Below are positions 11,219 through 25,400 of a DNA stretch of 64,000 nt, in pieces. The DNA comes from Camellia lanceoleosa. Its lineage: Eukaryota > Streptophyta > Magnoliopsida > Ericales > Theaceae. Every line of letters starts with the position of its first letter. The first letter of the stretch is position 1. The translations under genes and the position numbers were made by a program. The stretch covers positions 4,278,001 through 4,342,000 of the forward strand of contig CM045759.1 of assembly GCA_025200525.1 (NCBI GenBank), given 5' to 3'. The notes below the pieces were generated by a model. That model saw nothing but the letters and a program-made list of their open reading frames with translations. It was not told the DNA's origin and searched no databases.

Positions 11219-11702
11219 AAATACTTCCCCATAAATTCTATCTGCATACCACTTTTACTATTACCTTGTATATTTTTATTACCAGCATGCCCCTCAACTA
11301 GGTTATCTTTTGGGAAAAAAACTTAAATCCCTCAATACACACAAGCCGCTACTACTATCAACACTAGCCATTGGTGAACCCCCTCTATCTTTCTAACACC
11401 GTCGCTTTGCTACCTTACTAGTTTGATGACTTCTTTCACCACCTTGTAACCACCATTATTATAGCAACTATCCTTAATGACCCACTACTTCGCAACCACT
11501 ACCATTGCGCTTTCAACCCCCAATGAACTACCACCATCGTGCCTTTTATCACCTAGAAATTACCACCATCGCAACTCACCTTTAGTCGGACCTACCACCT
11601 TGAGTGTAGACAAATATGTATTTGAAAAGAGACAGAGAAAGATATTTTTGTTTGAAGAGAGAAAAATGGATGATGGTGGCGTCGAGAGGGGACAACGAGA
11701 TA
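11219..11702. other. Intergenic sequence, no gene seen
   Basis: This stretch beyond element A has scattered CACCAC/CATCG-rich simple sequence and no coding region I can support. It serves as the target for the adjacent hAT element. Confidence 0.5.
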
Positions 11703-11710
11703 GCAACGGG

Positions 11711-12168
11711 TAGATGTGTGCGCAGTGCGGCTCGGATGGTTTGAGAGTAAAATTACAAACTGAATGATGGATTCGTGGATTAGCGGATTGATAAATTGCG
11801 GTTGGGCGATATTTGGCGGATTGAAGAATATTCTAACTAATTATCATACAGTCGCATAATATATAACACTAATTTGTATAATATTTTATATATATATATA
11901 CATGTAATACAAAGTAGTTTTACATAATATGTTTCATATATATATAACTACTAATTTGTAATATATTTCATATTTTAAATATCTCTCACACTCATTTTTA
12001 CATTTAATATTTCATTAAAGGTTAAAAAATATATATGTATTAATTATAGCGGAGCCGAGCGGTTTAGAAGGCGGATTATAAATTTTAAAGTTTAAATCAC
12101 GGTTAACGGTTAGAGTGGTGCAAATTGATGTGATTTTAGCGAATTGGACGGTATTTTGCACAGCTCTA
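11711..12168. mobile_element. Non-autonomous hAT element, 458 bp
   Basis: The element starts TAGATGTGTGCGCAG and ends TTTTGCACAGCTCTA, whose reverse complement starts TAGAGCTGTGCAAAA. The ends therefore form an imperfect inverted repeat of the hAT type. It is flanked by a perfect 8-bp duplication, gcaacggg, at 11,703-11,710 and 12,169-12,176. Subterminal GCGG/GCGGATT motifs are frequent. There is no coding sequence, so it would need transposase from elsewhere. Confidence 0.85.
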
Positions 12169-12176
12169 GCAACGGG

Positions 12177-12832
12177 GTAGGGGTTGCAGCGATTGTATGT
12201 TGTTATGGTGGGAGGCTGGGATGATGGTGGGGTAATGGTGGTAAGGGCTACAATGGTAATAGAACGATGGTGAGGTGATAATCGGAAGACTCTGAGATAA
12301 AGATTAGTAGAGAAGATGAGAGTAATTTCATATCATTTGAAAACTGGTGGTATGTATAAAAATAATATATATATATATATATATTTTAATTTATATATGA
12401 TGTGAACTAAGTAAGTGTGTACTAAAATGAGTAATGGAGTGTAAATAATTTTTTTTAAAATAAAATTGCAGAAACAACAATAAATTAAGAATAAAAGTAA
12501 AATTTTATTAATGATTTACACAATTTAAAACATCACTAATGTTTTAGGTCTCGATTCAAGTGTGAATTTGTGGTCACCAGACGGCAGGTTGGACGATCAC
12601 TCAAGCTTATTTGGATGAAATACTTGTTTATCGCGATTGTCACATCATCAATTCAATTGTCGGTTTTTTAGAATAATGTTGAATAATGGCCAAACAATCA
12701 ATTTGAGCGACCAATTAAACAAGAAAAATGTTTTGCACCTCGAAAAACTTTCCCGAATCCCGAATCATTGAAGCAGCGTCGTTTGATGATTTTAATTTTT
12801 TTTTTCCGCCATTGTTGGCGAGAGGAGAGGAG

Positions 12833-12870
<38 letters not shown>

Positions 12871-13041
12871 TCACCGTCGCCGATCAGCGTCGCGTCGCCG
12901 ATCGCGTCGCCTCCGCCTCACGCCTTCTCCTCCTCCTCCGTCACCTTCTCCCCATTTTTAGGCCCCTCCGGTCCTCCCTCCTCCTCCCCCTCACTCTTCC
13001 TTGTCTTAAATGCGGTTCTCGCTAAAAAATTAAAAAATTAC
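12177..13041. other. Upstream intergenic and promoter region of the 14-exon gene
   Basis: AT-rich sequence with a (TA)n tract near 12,367 gives way to a (GA)n run near 12,838-12,868 and C/T-rich sequence up to about 13,010. GA/CT tracts are frequent around plant promoters and 5' UTRs. I could not place a convincing TATA box. Confidence 0.45.
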
Positions 13042-13069
13042 AACCACGAAACGACGTCGTTTCGTGGTT
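13042..13069. promoter_or_regulatory. Perfect 28-bp palindrome upstream of the gene
   Basis: The left half AACCACGAAACGAC is followed directly by its exact reverse complement. The centre reads ACGACGTCGT, containing the GACGTC core bound by many plant bZIP factors. It lies about 410 bp before the start codon, in or near the promoter. Regulatory function is inferred. Confidence 0.6.
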
Positions 13070-13139
13070 TAGGAGGATTCGGGGCGGACGGATTCGAGGT
13101 CCGAATCACACCTCATTCAAAACAAATTCAGGCCTCAAT

Positions 13140-13479
13140 AATCAATTGCCTATACCACGACTCTTAAAACATACACCTCACCCTCTCTCTCACACAATGG
13201 CAACGCGACAGAAGAAGTCAGCTGGGCTGGAGCCGGTTTGGAGCCACAAGATCAGCTCATCCATCACGGCTCGCGTTTCAGTACCAGAGAAGAGACTCTT
13301 CCACTGACTCCACCCCCACTACCACCACTACCACCACCACCGTTTCAGCGAAACTACCAAAAACCATTTCCAAATTTCCAAATCCGAAAGCTCTCAATCG
13401 AATCATCATTCGAAAACTGTAATCAATTCGGAGAATTAGAAACCCTAGAAAGAAGAAGAAGAAGAAGAAGAAGAAGAAG
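13140..13479 (+). other. Probable 5' UTR
   Basis: C/A-rich sequence with cctcaccctctctctcac and a (GAA)n tract running up to the ATG is typical of plant 5' leaders. The transcription start is not determined. Confidence 0.45.
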
Positions 13480-16400
13480 ATGTCGACCGACAGACACGCT
13501 TCTAGCAATCCCACACCATCTGCTGAAGAAAACGCCATGTAAGACTTCTACAGTCAATGCGCATATACATATATGTATTTGTATGTATATGTTTTGATAA
13601 TACTCATTCTATGTTGTGCATTGACATTTTTTGATGTGAATTATTTGGTGTCATGATTCGCATTCAGTTGTTATGTAGATGGTAGGTTTTTGAGCGAAGA
13701 ATCGAGAACGAGAGTGAAATTTTTTGAAGAATTAGTTTGGTGAAAAAAGTCATAAAAACTCATTATTTTCATATTATTTTATGTTCCAGTGGGTTGGAAA
13801 TAATTTTTGAAAATTTAAAAATATATTTTTGGTATTCATTTTTTTTTTGTCAATACTAGTTTCTAATTTTTGGTGTTTATGGCTTTGGAGTAGTAAGCAA
13901 TTCTTGGTTGATTTTGATCTTTTCCTTTTCTTTCGATTTCAGTTAACAAGTTTGGATTTTTGCTAATTTTTCTGGCTTCGAGACTCTGTAGGCATGACTA
14001 ATGGCTGTGTTTTGATATAAAACAGTTGCGAAAAATTTATGGGGAAGATACATGTTATTGGGTGGTTGTTGTAATGGAGCTTGTGGCTAATTCATTATGC
14101 TCCTGTAATAAAATTAGGGATAGAATTTATTCTAATTTATATTAACAAACAGAATAGGCTGTAGGAACTCATGTTTCTCATTAACAATCTTGTGTACTTT
14201 ATCTAGGATCATTGTTTTGTTTGATTTGTAGTAGTTTTTTAAGAAATTTCCACATCTTAGCAGAGAATGAAATGGTGGGTTTAGAGAGGGGGACTTCTAT
14301 TTATTTATTTATTTTACTTGTAATGTCAGCATAACACCAAATGTGCTTGCTTTTCCTTTGTGTTTGTGCATTTGTTTGGGTATGTATTACATTTGACGTT
14401 TGCTTGCAATGTAGTTATGCTGGTCATGTAATTGTGTTCAATTGCTGAACCTAATCTTTGTGAACCTTGGTTTTAGCATGAACAAGCGCGGCTTCTCGAC
14501 TATACGCTTTAAACTGGATTTTTACTTATATTGATCTCTATGTTTTCTAATATAGGTTCCTTGATATACTGCATGAGGCTCCTTTATTTGGTCATCGGAA
14601 ACCAACAAGCCTTGTCGGGAGTATTCTTTACTGTGTTTTATTGGCAAGTGTATATTATTCTTTTTTGGACTTTAAATGGGCATATGATATTCTTTTCGTT
14701 GCCTGTTTTGTTATTTTTGTATTGATATTGATTGCATAAATTAAGTTTGGTTTCTGTTCTTCTTTAATCTAGGCAGGTTATGCCATTTTGGCTGCGGGAT
14801 CCCCATGGATTTTTCATCCAATAAAAGCAATGGTTTCTCAATTACTTTGCAGTTGTGATGTTGTTCTTTTGATTGTCACAGGTTCTTTCCTCAGGATCCT
14901 CCATATTCATTCATAATTACGTTAGTTTTTTTCTTTGATAAATGTCTTCATCAGATTTAATAGCTAGTTCGATTTGATTTGCAGGAGACTAAGTTATTTG
15001 TCTTTTATGAGGACATAATATATGCCTTAATCCACACCTTACACATTTGGATTATAGTTTCTCAACATCTTGGCAATTTGTGTAGCTAAATCCATCCATC
15101 TCATCTATGAATTTTATTTTGAAGAAAACCAGGTTAATTAATTAATAATGATTGTGGAGAGGAGCTACATACATATTTTAGGCATAGACAGAGGCAGACA
15201 TTTTAGGATTGATTAGGGCTTGGTTTTTTTTTTTTGGTGTCTATCTTAAGTTTAGGCTGTAACGCTAATTTTTTGTCTTATTTTTAGGCTTTAACTTAAA
15301 ATTATTATTATTTTCTTTTGCTTCCTCAAGTGGATTGTCTACAAATATAGGCTTCTACAGAAATTTTTAACCTCTCTCCTCTCTCTCTCTAGCACCTGCC
15401 TCCCCTCCTTTCCTTGTCTTCTTCCAGTTTTTGATGCCGTCCTTCTTTCCTCCTTTTTTTCTTTCTTTCCAACAGTGTGACACCAATAGGCTTCTTTAGG
15501 TGTTACATTTTCCAAGTTTTTAAATGCCATATGTTTCCTTGAAGATTAGTTATGCCATATTTCATTTTCATGATATAATATCTTACGAGCACAAATTTTA
15601 ATTGCAGTGACTTATTTATTTGATGTTGTTGCACCTTATGTACTTCTAAGTGATTCCTCCATATATCCTATATCTATATATGGAGAAGAAATCATGTAAC
15701 GAAGGGGATTCTTATTTGTACTAATTTTACTTCATAGTTCGAAATTGGATCGAGAATGAAGAAGTTAACAATACTTTTTTTATCTTTTGAGTTGTTCTTC
15801 CAGATTTGTCACTCTCAAGATCTTAATGTTTTAAAAGACATGGATTCTAAATTGGGGCCTTGATAACAAATTTTCACCTTATATTCCTCAAATACTGCAT
15901 GCATGTACTAAACCAAACCAAACCAAACTAAAACCAACTAAGCCTTGTGTCCCAATCAAGTGGGGTCGACTACATGAGTCTTTTTTCGCCATTCTACTCT
16001 ATCAAGGGCATGTATTGCCACTACTTAAATTTTAAAAATATATTTGTAAATGGATTAAACAAAGATAAAAGTTGGACGTGATTAATGATAAAACTCACAA
16101 CTTTAAAAGAACTTGGTATAAATACCATCTCTCATTGGCTCTTAATTTTATAATGTTTGTAGTTTATCGGATTGATAGTTATCTTCATTTGGTAACCAAA
16201 TTCTGAAAGCATAGTTTATCATGCAAAAATTATATAATAAGGATCTTGTTGCTGATTTCCCTTTAATTTAAATTCTGAAAGCATAGTTTATCAGTGCAGT
16301 TTAGTTCTTCCTTGACCGATTTCCGTTTAATCTAACTTCATTGGTCCTACTTTTTGGTTCTGATGTCTCATATGTTTTTGCTCAGTATTTTATGGTTATT

Positions 16401-19400
16401 AAGCATGTTTGGCATTTTAGATTACAGATAATTCATTAATAATCACATTTACTGCAATTTCAGGCATCTTTCAGCAGTATCTGGTGTACCAAGTCCAGAA
16501 AATACGATTGCAGGTTTTTTCTTCTTTTTTTTTATTCATTATTTTGTTGGTGTAATCTACCACATGCTTAGTAGTTGAATTGAAGTGCTGGGTGATATTC
16601 ACAATTTACTGTCTTTTCCTTTGTATATGTAATGGTACTATCGCCATTACTTGGAAGACAAATTGGAGAAGCTCAAGAACATCACTCAACTTTTTCTTAT
16701 TGTGGGAACTATTTATTTATTGTTATTATGAGCACTTGAGGTGGATTTGGGAGGTGATAGGCACTGAGCTGGCAAGGGAACAACAAATGTGGAGGAGAGA
16801 GGCAAGGTAGCTTTAGATAGAAAGAGGGTGGTAGTGGAGAGAGAGCTCTTAAGCTTGCTAGAGGGGGCTTGAAGCCTGCTTGTGTCTGCATGCATGGGGA
16901 AAGGTCCCTTTTATACGATGGTTGAACCATGGAGGACATCTCACGCCGGCCATGTGGCTCATCGCTCTTGGTTCGATGATCGATGGTTTCAACTATCCAC
17001 TAAGCTGTTAGGTCCTGGGATATGTATCGTGGAGGTTGTAGTAGGTAGGTATTGATAAACATCGGGAATGTGTCATAAGTTGAAGAGTAATCGGCTTCAT
17101 GAAAGTGATATCATGAAAAGCTTCATGAAGCTTTAAGAAATAATCTAGTGTGGTAGGCAGCAAAACAAGAAAAGCAACTTACTTTAATGTAAGTTTGTTT
17201 TAATTTTGAAGTCTTAGTTTTGCAAATAGCATAAACTTAGTTATGTCTTATAGTGCTCTATGATGGATAAGTTGTAACTTAATGTATGTGATTGCATAAC
17301 ATATAATAAAACACCACAAACTAATCTAATGGTGGAGAATTTTCATGAAGCTTTTCATGATATTTTTTTCATGAAGCTTAGCATTACTCTAAGTCAAAAG
17401 AGGTAGGTAAGATACATCATTTGAGATATAACATGTCTTGGTCAAAGTCCCTATCTCTCCAAATTGGTCAAGGTGGGGCTGCCCAAGGGGGTGACCAAGC
17501 AATCCTAACAATCCATTGACTTTAGCCTCCAAACCATAGCTTCTCCAGTGATCCTGAGCAGATGTCCTACGCCTTACTTTCGTCTTAGGTTTAACACAAC
17601 AGAACTAGGTATAGGTTGGATATCTTCTTGTGGTAGGTTGCTCATTGAGGCCAATCGAGGTGAAGCTGTTGTCTAGGGGTGTACAGGTCGGTTTGGGTGG
17701 GTTAGACCTCTATCCACTATTGAACCGAATAATGCAAGTGGATTGAAAAATCAACCGTTGCCAACTGGATTTGTTGTAAAGCTGCTTTCGTAGATGATTT
17801 TTCGGTTTAACGGTCATGTTCAGATCGGTTGGGCGGGTTGGGCCTTCATGTTTGGGCCTTTATGAATTAATATTATTTTTAGCCCCCATTACCCCAATAT
17901 TTTTCAAAATTTTCTTTCATTTTTTGTGCCATTGTGGACGAAAGTGTGTCATCCTTTTTGATTAATTGCTCTATCTTGGTTTGGATGACAAATATCTCAT
18001 CAAAGAAGTAATTGGAAGTAACAAAAAGATAACCTGAAAATCGTTTGGTTGCATTGTAAAAAAGTTTTAAGAACTTTAAAAAAATTCTGCAATTATTCCA
18101 ATCTTGCTGTTGGAGATCTCCTTGATTTCTTCCTCCCATTTACCCCATCCCCATCCCCATCCCCATTCCCATCCTCATTCTTATCTTCATCCCCAAACAC
18201 TTGCCCATCTCCATCCTTACCCTCGCAACGCTTGAAGTAAGCTCGGTAATTAGAGTCCTCGTCCTCTAATCTCTCAAAAGCCTTTTCAAACTTTTCAGTA
18301 GCTTCCAACGTTAGGTAGGTGGAGTTCCACCTAGTTGGCATATCAAGACACACAAGACTTTTCGACACAATTTTTTGTTTCTCAACACACTTCTTAAAAA
18401 CTTCATATCTATTGGGAGAGGACCTCACATACCTTATAGCTTCACAAACTCTAGCAATGGATGTATGAAGCTCTTTCAAACCATCTCCCACTATAAGGTT
18501 TAGAATATGCGCACAACAACGCATGTGTAAGAACTCATGCCCCAAAACAGTCCCTTTCCAGTCCCTTGTTTTCCGCTTTAAAAACTTAATTGTGGTGTTG
18601 TTGGAACTAGCATTGTCTACAGTCAATGTAACTATGCTACCAATGTTCCATTCGAGTAAGCACATTTTAAGTTTTTTACCAATTGTCTCTTCTTTATGAT
18701 CCTCCACTTGACCAAAGTTTATGATTCTTTTTTGCAATTTCCAGTCATCATCTATAAAGTGGGCTGTGAGACACATATAGTTTAAGTTCTGAATTGAGGT
18801 CCACGTGTCAATGTTAAGGCAAATCCTACACCCTTTTAATACTTTCCTCAACCTATTCCTCTCATTGTGAAAATCCTACAATGTCTCTAGCAATGGTAAC
18901 ACGAGATGGAATGTTCTTAAACTTTGGTTGCAAAACGGCGCAAAATCTCTTAAACCTTTTACCTTCCACAAACCTAAAAGGTAATTCATCAAGCACTATC
19001 ATCTCAGCAAGAGCTCTTCTTGTAACTTCTACACTCAAGCTCGTTGCCACAAGATTAACACCCTCATCTCAATCTTTTTTGGACTGAAAAGACAAAGTTT
19101 GTTTTCCATTATTATCCACATCTCTGCGAGAACATAGTCAAGTGACTCAACAAGTTGCTTGTTCCATGCCCCTTCGAATCGGCCAAATACTCCTTTTGAC
19201 AATATTTACAAACAGCCCTAGTTACCCCATCTTCAGACTTGATTTTATCAAAATGATCCCATGCCCTTGAAGGTTTTCTCCCAATACCTTTTGCAAAGTT
19301 TGTTTTCCATTATTATCCACATCTCTGTGAGAATATAGTCAAGTGACTCAACAAGTTGCTTGTCCCATGCCCCTTCGAATAAGCCAAATACTCCTTTTGA

Positions 19401-22400
19401 CAATATTTACAAACAACCCTAGTTACCCCATCTTCAGACTTGATTTTATCAAAATGATCCCATGCTCTTGAAGGTTTTCTCTTAGTACCTTTCACACGCA
19501 CCTTAGGTGGTTTTAAAGGATTATCAATAGGGTCTTAGATAGTAGAAGGGGGAATAACAGTAGCATCCTGGGCAGTAGGTTGATTTGGATGATCCATTAT
19601 CTATTACAAAGATTACATGAACAATTTAAAAGCAATGATACAAAAACATGACAAACTTAAACAAAAATCATAACAGCAGTTAAAAAATAATACACATTTT
19701 GATTTTTTTTTTTAAAACCAATTCCTAAAAACTGAAAAAACAAAAAACTATGACTATTTTTTCAAAACTTATAACCCAACAAATAAATATATTTGATTTG
19801 TCTAAACCAATTACAAAAAATATATGAAGTTCAATGTAATCATAACTTGTAGCTCAATGTATTTTCAAACAAAACTTGAACAAATCAGCAAAGATTATGC
19901 TTTCAATACCTTTAATTTGAATAAAGAACACATTAAACAGAACAATCAATATGAACAGAAACATTTAAAACCTTTACTTAATATCTAACCATCTAAAAAA
20001 ATACAAGTCAACTTAAGTGAGTAGATCGAAAATACAAAAAAACAAAAAATCAACCTTTCACATCCAAAACATGTTTTCTTGCCAAGTGGCCATGGTATTA
20101 GAAATAGTGATGTTCAGATTAAGGGCTTAGCAGATTCAACTTCCAATGTGGCAACATCCAATTACTTACAAACCAGAAATAAATAAATTGTTATTGGAAA
20201 CTGAAAAATTTAGCACCATCATATTCAGTTCTTATGAAACAATTATCAAATACATATATGATATCTACCATATTTTAGCACTAAAAAAAACCAAAATCTT
20301 GAAAAAAAAAATAGTACTAATCTATTTGAAAAATCTTTCTGTTTCTATATTTGGAAAAAAAGTTTTTCCCAAATCACTCTTCAATTTTCCGGAGAAAATC
20401 CTAGTTCATGTACAGAGACAGTGAGGAGAGAAAAACAGAGAGTGCGTAGGTGTATGTATGTAATACATGTGTGTGTTTTTAATTTTGAGAGAGAGAGAGA
20501 GAGAGAATAATTTGTGAATGGGTTGGAAGGTTTGAGTAAAAATTATTAAAACAGTGATGAACCATTAACAAAAAAATTACAAAATTTTCGTAAAATTGTA
20601 CCTGGGGTTTGGTTAATCGTTGAGTCGAGAACTTTGAAACTTCAATACTTCGAAGTTATAGGGTTTTCTTCATCAATAGCCTTGAATCAAAGAGGGTTTT
20701 CATAGTTGATCTTCAATATATCGAGTATTTAGGGTTTGAAATTAAAGATTGAGTTTAGATTTAGGGGTGAAACCATTAGAGAAACTATGGATGCATTAGG
20801 GTTTCAAGAGAAAGCAGAGAGAGGATTCTGAGAGAGAGAGAGAGAGAAAACTTGGGAAATTTATGAAGAAAGTGAGAGCACAGAGATATAGAGAGAGAGA
20901 GGAAAGGGTAGGTGGGTGCTCATCATCATCTACCTGCTGTTTGAGTTTTTGAGATACAAGATGGTTTGAAATCTGTGACTATGAGAGAGACCATCATCAT
21001 CTATCTGCCTTTTGAGTTTTTGAGATACAAGATGGTTTGAAATCTATGACTGAGAGAGAGAGAGATAGAGATGAAAGGGGGTTGGTGAGATCATCATCAT
21101 GTTCTGTCTTTTGAGTTCTTTGAGATAGAGAGAGATGTCTGTAAATGTGAAGAAGGAAGAGATAAGGGTGTTGGAAGTTGTGTGTAATCTATCAAACCAA
21201 TTAGATAAATACATGTGGTATCATCATCAGAATTTTGTATTATTATTAGTAATATACGGTCGGTTCCAGTTTAGTTATTTTTAATTATGCAGAACCGAAA
21301 ACCAATTTAAGCTCGAAACCGTCCGTGATGTCTTGGTCAGTCGGTTGAATTCGGATTTGTCGGATGATTTGGTTGCTTGAACACCCTATTGTTGTCCTAG
21401 AGATCATTGACATGGACTACTCAAAAACTGCGTGCCCTTTTGGTAGCTGATCCATATTCTTGATCAAGGGAGCGGTGGTGAGCTCTCCTTTGAGGGCTGA
21501 TCAGGTTACCTTACCAGTCGAGGGGCAAGTGCCCTTTTTGGCAGCTAGTCGATGATACCAATCAAGGGAAGACTTGTGGGTCCCTTATGCTTTTGTCCTT
21601 GGTCTTGCTTCATTTGAAGGTCTGAATGCAGTGATGCTCCATTGGACCATGTGTCGTTGCCTTCTGAGGTTGACATGTGGCATCCTAAGGCCATCATAGA
21701 GGTGGCGTTTCATGCTACATGGCAAAGTTGGACACTTGCACCTACTTCATGCTTTATTGTTCTTCAGATGATGATGGTACTTATAATATGGTCTTTTGCT
21801 AATTGCTACCTGGATTGACTTTAAAGTTGTTGATATGAGGGCATTGTAAGTTTCTTAATTTACGAATCCTTTGGTCTATTTTGATAATTTTGGCAATTGA
21901 TGCTAAAATTAGTATTTTGAGAAATATAGGCTAAAATGGTGTATACGTGGTTAAGTTAGAAGCAATTTGGAATTGTTGTAAAATAGCTATTTTTACATTC
22001 TTGAATATCACTTTCTGGGTTCATTTTTTTTTTTCCTTTTTTGCTAAGTTCACAAATGGGTTGGATACCTCTTTGCTTGCCTCACATGTAGAGTTCCAAT
22101 TACATTGATTATGGACCATGGCCTAGTAGGGCCATGTTGTCCATATAGACACATTAGGGGCTCGATGGAATTGAATATTAGGGGAATATTAGGAGCTCAA
22201 TTTTCCTTTCCTATAATAAGAAATTGATCAAATAAGTGTAGGTATATGATCCATATGGACACATTTCTCTTGATAAAATAGTAAGGGTTATTTACACCAA
22301 GACCCCATCAACTATTAACGAGTATCACTTTACCCCCCCTCGTTTATGAACCTGTACATTTTGACTCCCTTAACTATAAAAATGTATCATTTTCACCCGC

Positions 22401-25400
22401 TGCAGACCCCTTTTAGACCACCTCCAAAAGGGATGTATACAATAGTTGAGGGGGGTCAATATGTGCGAGTTTATAGATGAGGGGGTAAAGTGATATTCGC
22501 TAATAGTTGAGGGATCTTAGTGTAATTGACCCCAATAGTAGTTGGAATTTTGTTGAGTGTGAGATAGTTATGAACATGATTTTTTGGCATGAATGACAAA
22601 AATGGGATTGACATTAAACCTAACCTTTAGGCTTGGAAAGATGGATCATACGAAAAAAAGAGAGGACATAGAATGAGAGAAAAAGAAAGTAGCTTCTCTA
22701 TATATAAGGAGAAAGTAAGTAGAAGATAGGGAAAAGATCCAAAAAACAGGAAAACCAAATAGAAATAGGTGTTGTTAGAAAGAGCTATACCTCTCTGTTT
22801 TCAATGAGCATGGTGTGGATGAATCCATGTACACACTGTACATGAAAATAAATAAAGAAAAGAAAAGAAAAGAAAAGAAATCATATACAACAAATCACGA
22901 CTTCAATTTCTACAAAATCAAAACAATCTTCAAGGAAAGGACCAAACTCTCAGCGAGCCAACAAAAGCGACCTGTGAAAGATATACCAATCATGTTATAC
23001 CTCTCATCCTTATGAGAGGTTAAATACTACCATTGATGATTGCGGACTTGTACAACTTCATCCAACCACCCTATTTGGAAGGGTATGAGGAGAAAGACAG
23101 GCATTAGGTTGATTTTTTTGTCGCTGGGGTGGGTTCTACGCACATAAGTTCACGAAATTGTCTTTGTGCATGCAGGTGTATGTATGAACCACATGTATGT
23201 ATGCATGCGTATGTGAAACTTTATGGGCAGTACAGAAAGTGGGAAGGGTGATATTGTTCTATTAGTTCTCTGGTTTTGGGATGTTGGGAAGTTGTCCTTA
23301 TTAATGCAGCATGGATTGGATAAAATAAAATCATTTTTCTTCTAATCATGAATGAATGGCTTATGTTATATTAAGGGATGAAACTACTCCTGATCCACAA
23401 TCAATTATTTTTTGGGGAGGAGAGGGGTAATTTATAGCTGGAACAAGGAACCAGATTTGTTTCTCTTATTGTGTATTGGTGTTGGGATCTCTAATACTTT
23501 TGTTAGCTTACTTAGATTAGATGTGAAATGCTCATCGATTTTGCAGGGTTACTATGTTTTCAGCCAGAAGTTGAAGCATGTTGTTCGCCTTCCATTTGCC
23601 ACCACTGCATATGGTATGTATTTTAGTTCTTCATTATTGTTCCCCACGGGTTTCATTTTCTCAACTATGATGGCGGTAAGAAATCTTTTTTTAATGCTAT
23701 ATAGTTGAAAATATAGCACAATCAATTGTTGTAGGAAATTATATTCATGTTATTAGGTATCAAATTCCGTACTCCATGTTACTTGTTTGATCTTTACAAT
23801 TTTGAAGATCTATTTGATGATGATAAAATACTGCAACAAACTTGCATACTTTGCTTTAGGAAATATGGGAAAAATTGCTTTAGTGGATTATGAAGGTTGT
23901 ACTTTGATGGTGAAATGGAATTATACTCTGATCGATAAATGTTTTAAAATTTTCATTGGCGAAGCATACAATTTAGGGATCTCTTTGCACCAAAATCATT
24001 TGTTGCTCATTTATTTGTGTTAGCACGTGGTATTCTTAAAAAATTTATTGATAAGTAGTTAGTGTAAAAAAAATTATGAGACCCAAGTTTATTTTCATCT
24101 TCTTGGACTAGAGGGCAGTTTCTTTCCTTTTCATTCTTCTTCTTTTCTTTTATTAAGTGAGGGTTGATTCTGTTGCGACTGGCTTCTGTTGTATTGGCGG
24201 TGTATGGGAATGAAATTTATAGGCTATTTTAGCCTCTTCAGAAAAAAAATCCAAAAAGTACTGTTGCAGAGGACTTCCCACATGATGCACAGCTGTAACG
24301 GACAGAGGGTAAAATAACACTTTTGCCCTTTTAATTTTTGAGAACCCACAGCAGCAGCTACAATATACACGGGCATTTTGGTCATTTACTACCCCACATC
24401 ATTTCAAATACATTTTCAATACACCAATCTAACAAAAATTCAACCCATCTTTCCAAGCACAAAAACTAAAATAGCCTACTAAAATAGCCAAATAGTCAAA
24501 AAGCCTAAAAAATAGCCACTTTCCAAACACCCATATTGTATCAATTTTTATTTTGCTTTCACTCGTTAGGGCAGATATGGCACTTCACCAATGTCATTTT
24601 TCTTTCTGGTTAACCCAATGTTCTAATGGTTTTTCACATCTCTTCATTAAATTCCATTGGCTTCCGCTTGACCCTCACCAAAGTTTCATGGGAAATATTA
24701 TGTGTTTCAAAATGAGAAATATCATTGATTCACTTATGACAGCTTTGGTTCTACTTAAACTATTTTGCAATTTTAATCATGGTTTTCAATTCCATCAACT
24801 TGGTCACAACTTCACATGAAATGTTAGGCAGTTCAAATGAGAGATGGTGTTTAATTTAAATAACAAAATGGCTGTTTCGTTTGTAAGTTTTTTTTTTTTT
24901 TAATACTCTCAAGTTAGGGTAGTTTTTTCATACAAGGTTATTGCACATGGTCTTACTTTTATTCTCAGGTTTGCATCTGACATACGACTAACTAATTGAT
25001 CTGTGAACTTTGTCTTTTTGTAATTATTTATCTCAAATATATTGGTTCATTGCCAGGAACTGCTGCAATGCTGCTTGTCATGGTGTGGAGGCCCCATATT
25101 AGTATTCTTTCTATCACAGTCTTACTCAGGTATGCACACACACCCCATACCTAAATAGCTGAAGATTTAATTATTTGGCTTTCTTGAGTTATGTGCATAT
25201 TCAATTTGTTATGTTTTATTGTTTTACTTTTTTTTTTTTTAATGTTTTTCCCAATAATCCGTTTTTCTATCTTATGATGTTAGTACAAAGCTTTTTGGAT
25301 TCTGTTTTACATAATTTAATAATGACTACATTAGATTCATAAATTTCATATTGTATATATATACAAGTGAATTTTTTAAAAATAAATATAGATATGTGAT

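Larger units (their letters stand above)
17674..21388 (-). mobile_element. hAT transposon with decayed transposase, 3,715 bp
   Basis: The left end reads TAGGGGTGTACAGG. The right end is CTTGAACACCCTA, reverse complement TAGGGTGTTCAAG, giving imperfect terminal inverted repeats. The flanks are ctgttgtc (17,666-17,673) and ttgttgtc (21,389-21,396), seven of eight identical, fitting the 8-bp target duplication of hAT elements. Subterminal regions are rich in CGGTT and GGGTTGGGC. Inside is a minus-strand transposase related to plant RICESLEEPER-type proteins. The element lies in intron 4 of the FIP1-like gene, antisense to it. Confidence 0.88.
16740..21780 (-). mobile_element. Candidate older LTR fragment hosting the hAT element (intron 4)
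   Basis: The sequence on both sides of the hAT element (16,740-17,673 and 21,389-21,780) is GC-richer than the intron around it and looks like one non-coding repeat. On the minus strand it has CGTATAAAAGGGACC near 16,905, a good TATA box. An LTR split by the hAT insertion would explain this. I could not find convincing termini or a target duplication. Confidence 0.3.

Noticed and set aside
16740..21780. A precisely bounded solo LTR around the intron-4 hAT element
   Set aside because: A TATA box is visible, but no TG/CA termini with matching 5-bp flanks could be found, so only a low-confidence feature is given.
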